A stretch of 8,762 nt of DNA from an uncultured Lachnospiraceae bacterium (GTDB taxonomy: Bacteria; Bacillota; Clostridia; Lachnospirales; Lachnospiraceae): NCBI GenBank assembly GCA_910585995.1, contig CAJUGG010000053.1, positions 1-8,762 on the forward strand, in the 5' to 3' direction. Numbering within the stretch: the first letter of the stretch is position 1; each line of letters begins with the position of its first letter. Of this stretch, positions 7,501 to 8,762 are shown piece after piece. A model generated the notes under the pieces. It saw nothing but the letters and a program-made list of their open reading frames with translations, had not been told where the DNA came from and did no database searches. The position numbers and the translations under genes were made by a program.

Positions 7501-8595
7501 ATCCCATATACCTATCGGGGAAAGACCTATTATTTTGGAGATTTAATCGCATTAAAAGACACCATCTATCATCTCCACGGCTGGGGAGGAGAAGAAAATC
7601 CCTATGGCGCCAACCGGATGAGAAATGTCACACTGGTTCTGTTAATGGGATGGGACGATGAATTATCCTATCTGATTCACCCATCTGCCAGAAAACAAGG
7701 GGCAGCCCCCTATTATGCACTGAATATGCAAGATTCCATATCCAGAGACACCTTTGAAGCTCTGTTTCGCTATATGGGAGAAGAATTTGGTTCCTTAAAG
7801 ACCAGAGTCAGCAACTGGACACTGGGAAATGAAGTCAACAGCTGCAAAGAATGGAACTATTCCGGCAATCTCTCTCTGAATGACTGTGTAGCCAACTACG
7901 CACAGGCCTTCCAGCTCCTCTACAAAGGCGTTAAACGCGGCGCCAAAAGCTCTAGGGTCTTCATATCCTTAGACCACTGCTGGACCGCCTCCGTGGCCGG
8001 ACACAGCGGCAAATCCTATCTGGACCAATTTGCTGCCTATATGAACCAGACCGCACCCCAGATGGAGTGGAATGTCAACTACCATCCCTACTCCCAGCCC
8101 CTGACCAGGGTAAACTTCTGGAGTGACAACACCAATACCACCAGTTCTTCAAACACCAAATACATCTCCATGAAGAACATCCAGGTATTAACTGACTATC
8201 TAAAGAGCATAGAGTCCCGCTATGGAAAGCCAGACAATTCCATCCGCGTAATCATCGGAGAACTAGGCTACACCGGCCAACAAGGCGATCCCACCTCCGA
8301 AGCCTCCCAAGCCGCCGCCATCGGCTACGGCTACTACATCGCCCTGTTCAACACCCGGATCGATTCCTACATCATCCGAGCCTACCTAGACGCCCCTGCC
8401 GAGACAAGCACCGGCCTCTACTTCGGCCTGCGCGACCAAAACCACAACCAAAAAACTGCCTATGATGTCTACAAATACTTAGACAGTGAGGAGTCTCTGT
8501 CCTACATGAACCCCTACCTCCCCACCATAGGCATCGAAAGCTGGGAAAGCACCATCCCTGGCTTCACCCCCTCCGCCCTTCCTGCCGAATTTTAA
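4597..8595 (+). CDS. Large secreted multidomain protein: transglutaminase-like and DUF5722-like glycosidase fold
   Basis: A 1332-residue exported protein. Residues 1-30 are a signal peptide: basic MKKWNIWKR, a hydrophobic core at 11-21, and likely cleavage after YAA (28-30). Residues 31-150 are low complexity, with 37 Glu and 17 Pro in 120 residues. A transglutaminase-like domain spans about 235-420, followed by a second Pro/Glu/Gln/Thr-rich linker (about 421-565). Four beta-sandwich repeats of 75-83 residues follow (about 568-642, 644-719, 721-795, 797-879), recognisable by YTGxxITP and DYTIKY-like strands. A short Pro-rich hinge (897-913) leads to a C-terminal domain (about 915-1320) resembling DUF5722, a TIM-barrel glycosidase-like family, with NE at 1078-1079 and GELGYTG at 1221-1227. 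No LPXTG motif, C-terminal membrane helix, SLH or choline-binding repeats are present, so it is probably released or held non-covalently. The natural substrate is unknown; binding or hydrolysis of an extracellular glycan is an inference. It is transcribed from its own promoter. Confidence 0.9.
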   Translation: MKKWNIWKRGIAVSVAAVVLVTDQSIIYAADRSAEPETLEEGEEAPALPEENETAGPEEGETSQYPEEDSGIPKDNQEQDETDVPEGDRVLPEGAGEVSPEDNGDLPQSEQPKEPELPKPQEEQTQEAPEEEAKEQPEAEEDTEPLEEERHFKPHLKRNSSEEDAYLWDQPLIGQEDDEEPYTYTESYGNQLKGQTERALYEQLQAALEENETAISLGEITTDAEELEGEAYEAFVLSYEEAAQYAFDAWYYDYADAEYLDTENSELVIKYEGIPSEDGTTLWTVEASWELAWEEDTDKETEETIPSAEEGDTCQTLRTCFDQILNSMGQEESTESSARMFQRLCDQAEITCILVKGIVEEELHVWNMVQMEDENWYLVDTSRNVFLKGDTEEMQETYQMYGDFSNSHRGFFAYPEIGSTDYLPADTDATVTTPEDKKEAGDQMEDSEILPSQEPAQSETPEETRTTKPDTETQTGTEPMQPAEPNESIQPEHQTQQSEALPATTPSEKTISENVETKTSDDLMSQSAAQNPAEPSAPAQEELSLAQADQAAEEVPETARAVQEKVLEGISVSGIKPQTYTGRAITPKVVVKDSSTNKKLKEGSQYTISYENNIHAGTATVVIRGVEGSGYDGVCRVDFPINPQNIAKKVKAKVLGKGFAYTGLPITPGVEISYNKTGLTAGVDYQVEYLQNTEKGNAQIQLTGIGDFTGTKVLKFKITPKNMKDTTVSLSSYSDIYGGEGALPTVSVSYEGGICREGIDYTVKYPKKLKVGKNVIQVVGRGSFKGSVKLTYMIGKASIEDAEIHFPYAWKYTSKNIKVMPTSVTVDGVSLQPKKDYTIKYQAVGGKRSGSVKKPGAYQIILTGKGNYQGSMVFDFCITDSQEVLDQNYNSAESTIKKPDLPPTPDTSPDEELSVEKDRYWGYYEQYKITSKKGIQGVSNYTEDTEAQHILLNVNMADLISTRERSGFIPYTYRGKTYYFGDLIALKDTIYHLHGWGGEENPYGANRMRNVTLVLLMGWDDELSYLIHPSARKQGAAPYYALNMQDSISRDTFEALFRYMGEEFGSLKTRVSNWTLGNEVNSCKEWNYSGNLSLNDCVANYAQAFQLLYKGVKRGAKSSRVFISLDHCWTASVAGHSGKSYLDQFAAYMNQTAPQMEWNVNYHPYSQPLTRVNFWSDNTNTTSSSNTKYISMKNIQVLTDYLKSIESRYGKPDNSIRVIIGELGYTGQQGDPTSEASQAAAIGYGYYIALFNTRIDSYIIRAYLDAPAETSTGLYFGLRDQNHNQKTAYDVYKYLDSEESLSYMNPYLPTIGIESWESTIPGFTPSALPAEF
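5299..5856 (+). other. Degenerate transglutaminase-like domain (within 4597-8595)
   Basis: Residues about 235-420 of the secreted protein. The pattern of the transglutaminase-like fold is clear: helix ARMFQRLCDQAEITCILVKG (338-357), then HVWNMV (364-369) and WYLVDTS (376-382). H364 and D380 match the catalytic His and Asp. In the family a Cys normally sits seven residues before the helix Phe (CxGYAxxF). Here that position, 334, is Thr (codon ACA at 5596-5598) with Ser on either side nearby, so the cysteine nucleophile seems lost. The nearby C345 and C352 are in the wrong place. A binding or structural role is more likely than catalysis. Confidence 0.7.
6298..7233 (+). other. Four tandem beta-sandwich repeats (within 4597-8595)
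   Basis: Residues about 568-879. Units 1 and 2 carry YTGRAITP (580-587) and YTGLPITP (661-668). Units 3 and 4 keep the same strand order in diverged form (YGGEGALPTVSV at 737-748; KYTSKNIKV at 811-819). Each unit then has a Gly-x-DYxxxY strand (606-610, 684-689, 760-765, 836-841), a Gly-x-G-(N/D/S)-(Y/F)-x-G turn (about 628-633, 704-710, 780-786, 864-870) and a closing F/Y-x-I strand. This looks like an immunoglobulin-like stalk that holds the C-terminal domain away from the cell. The exact Pfam family cannot be settled by eye. Confidence 0.72.
7339..8556 (+). other. C-terminal DUF5722-like TIM-barrel domain (within 4597-8595)
   Basis: Residues about 915-1320. KKGIQGVSNYTEDTEAQHI (932-950) with LLNVNMADLI (951-960), WTLGNEVNS (1074-1082), VNYHPY (1160-1165) and VIIGELGYTG (1218-1227) appear in the order expected of a clan A-like (beta/alpha)8 glycosidase. 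E1079 after Asn is the candidate acid/base. E1222 at the end of a hydrophobic strand is the candidate nucleophile, and H1163 is a likely subsite residue. Assignment to DUF5722 is from memory of the family's pattern, and activity has not been inferred beyond this geometry. Confidence 0.6.
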
Positions 8596-8672
8596 TTAAT
8601 TAAATTCACAAGGAAAAAAGGTCCATAACTCAAAACCCAGGGACTGTCGCAAAGCGGGGCGGCCTGGATCGC

Positions 8673-8762
8673 ACAAATAGTGCTGTGTAGATTGGAGCGG
8701 ACAAAGAAGCGGATTTGTGTGCAGCAGACGGACACACAAGGTGTCCGTCTGCTGCACACAAA
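8673..8762. repeat. Palindromic element core, copy 2, cut by window end
   Basis: Positions 8673-8735 align without gaps to the reverse complement of 2869-2931. The first 31 nt are identical, a block of about 10 nt is almost wholly different, and the last 15 nt (8721-8735) are identical again. Here the apex is a perfect 22-bp stem (8714-8735 with 8741-8762) around the loop ACAAG, running into the window edge. The 49-nt outer arms of copy 1 are absent to the left (8596-8672 holds no related sequence), so the 126-nt core appears to be the mobile or repeated unit. The copy is in the opposite orientation to copy 1. The stretch 8596-8672 itself shows no gene and no clear terminator. Confidence 0.85.

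Noticed and set aside
8592..8603. TTAATTAATTAA palindrome at the stop codon
   Set aside because: A short A/T-only palindrome is likely by chance and has no stem-loop value or partner site.

Overview
The window looks like a chromosomal segment of a gut-type Clostridia, most likely Lachnospiraceae. This is inferred from the gene styles (a GlnRS with the Firmicutes-type VTGKR loop, a MocR-type regulator, and a large secreted protein with Lachnospiraceae-like beta-sandwich repeats) and from the strong AGGAGG-type ribosome binding sites. All four protein genes lie on the + strand.

Layout: (1) 1-966 is the 3' part of an AT-rich membrane flippase gene of the polysaccharide-export type, probably the end of a capsule or exopolysaccharide locus lying to the left. 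(2) 1060-2724 is a complete glutaminyl-tRNA synthetase gene (glnS) with its own probable promoter. (3) 2725-3098 is non-coding and dominated by a 223-nt nested palindrome with a tandem 22-23-nt motif at its left edge. (4) 3099-4496 encodes a MocR/PdxR-type regulator (GntR-type winged helix fused to a class I aminotransferase fold). (5) 4597-8595 encodes a 1332-residue secreted protein behind a near-consensus promoter. Its parts are a signal peptide, a Glu/Pro-rich stretch, a transglutaminase-like domain that appears to have lost its catalytic Cys, a second low-complexity linker, four beta-sandwich repeats and a C-terminal TIM-barrel glycosidase-like domain resembling DUF5722. (6) 8596-8762 is non-coding and ends inside a second copy of the palindromic core seen after glnS, in the opposite orientation.

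The genes do not form one obvious pathway. The flippase and the secreted protein both concern the cell surface, glnS is housekeeping, and no target gene of the MocR regulator can be identified. The most unusual items are the dispersed palindromic element, whose two copies flank the regulator plus surface-protein segment, and the apparent pseudoenzyme/glycosidase-like fusion. No tRNA, rRNA, CRISPR array, transposase gene or convincing intrinsic terminator was seen.
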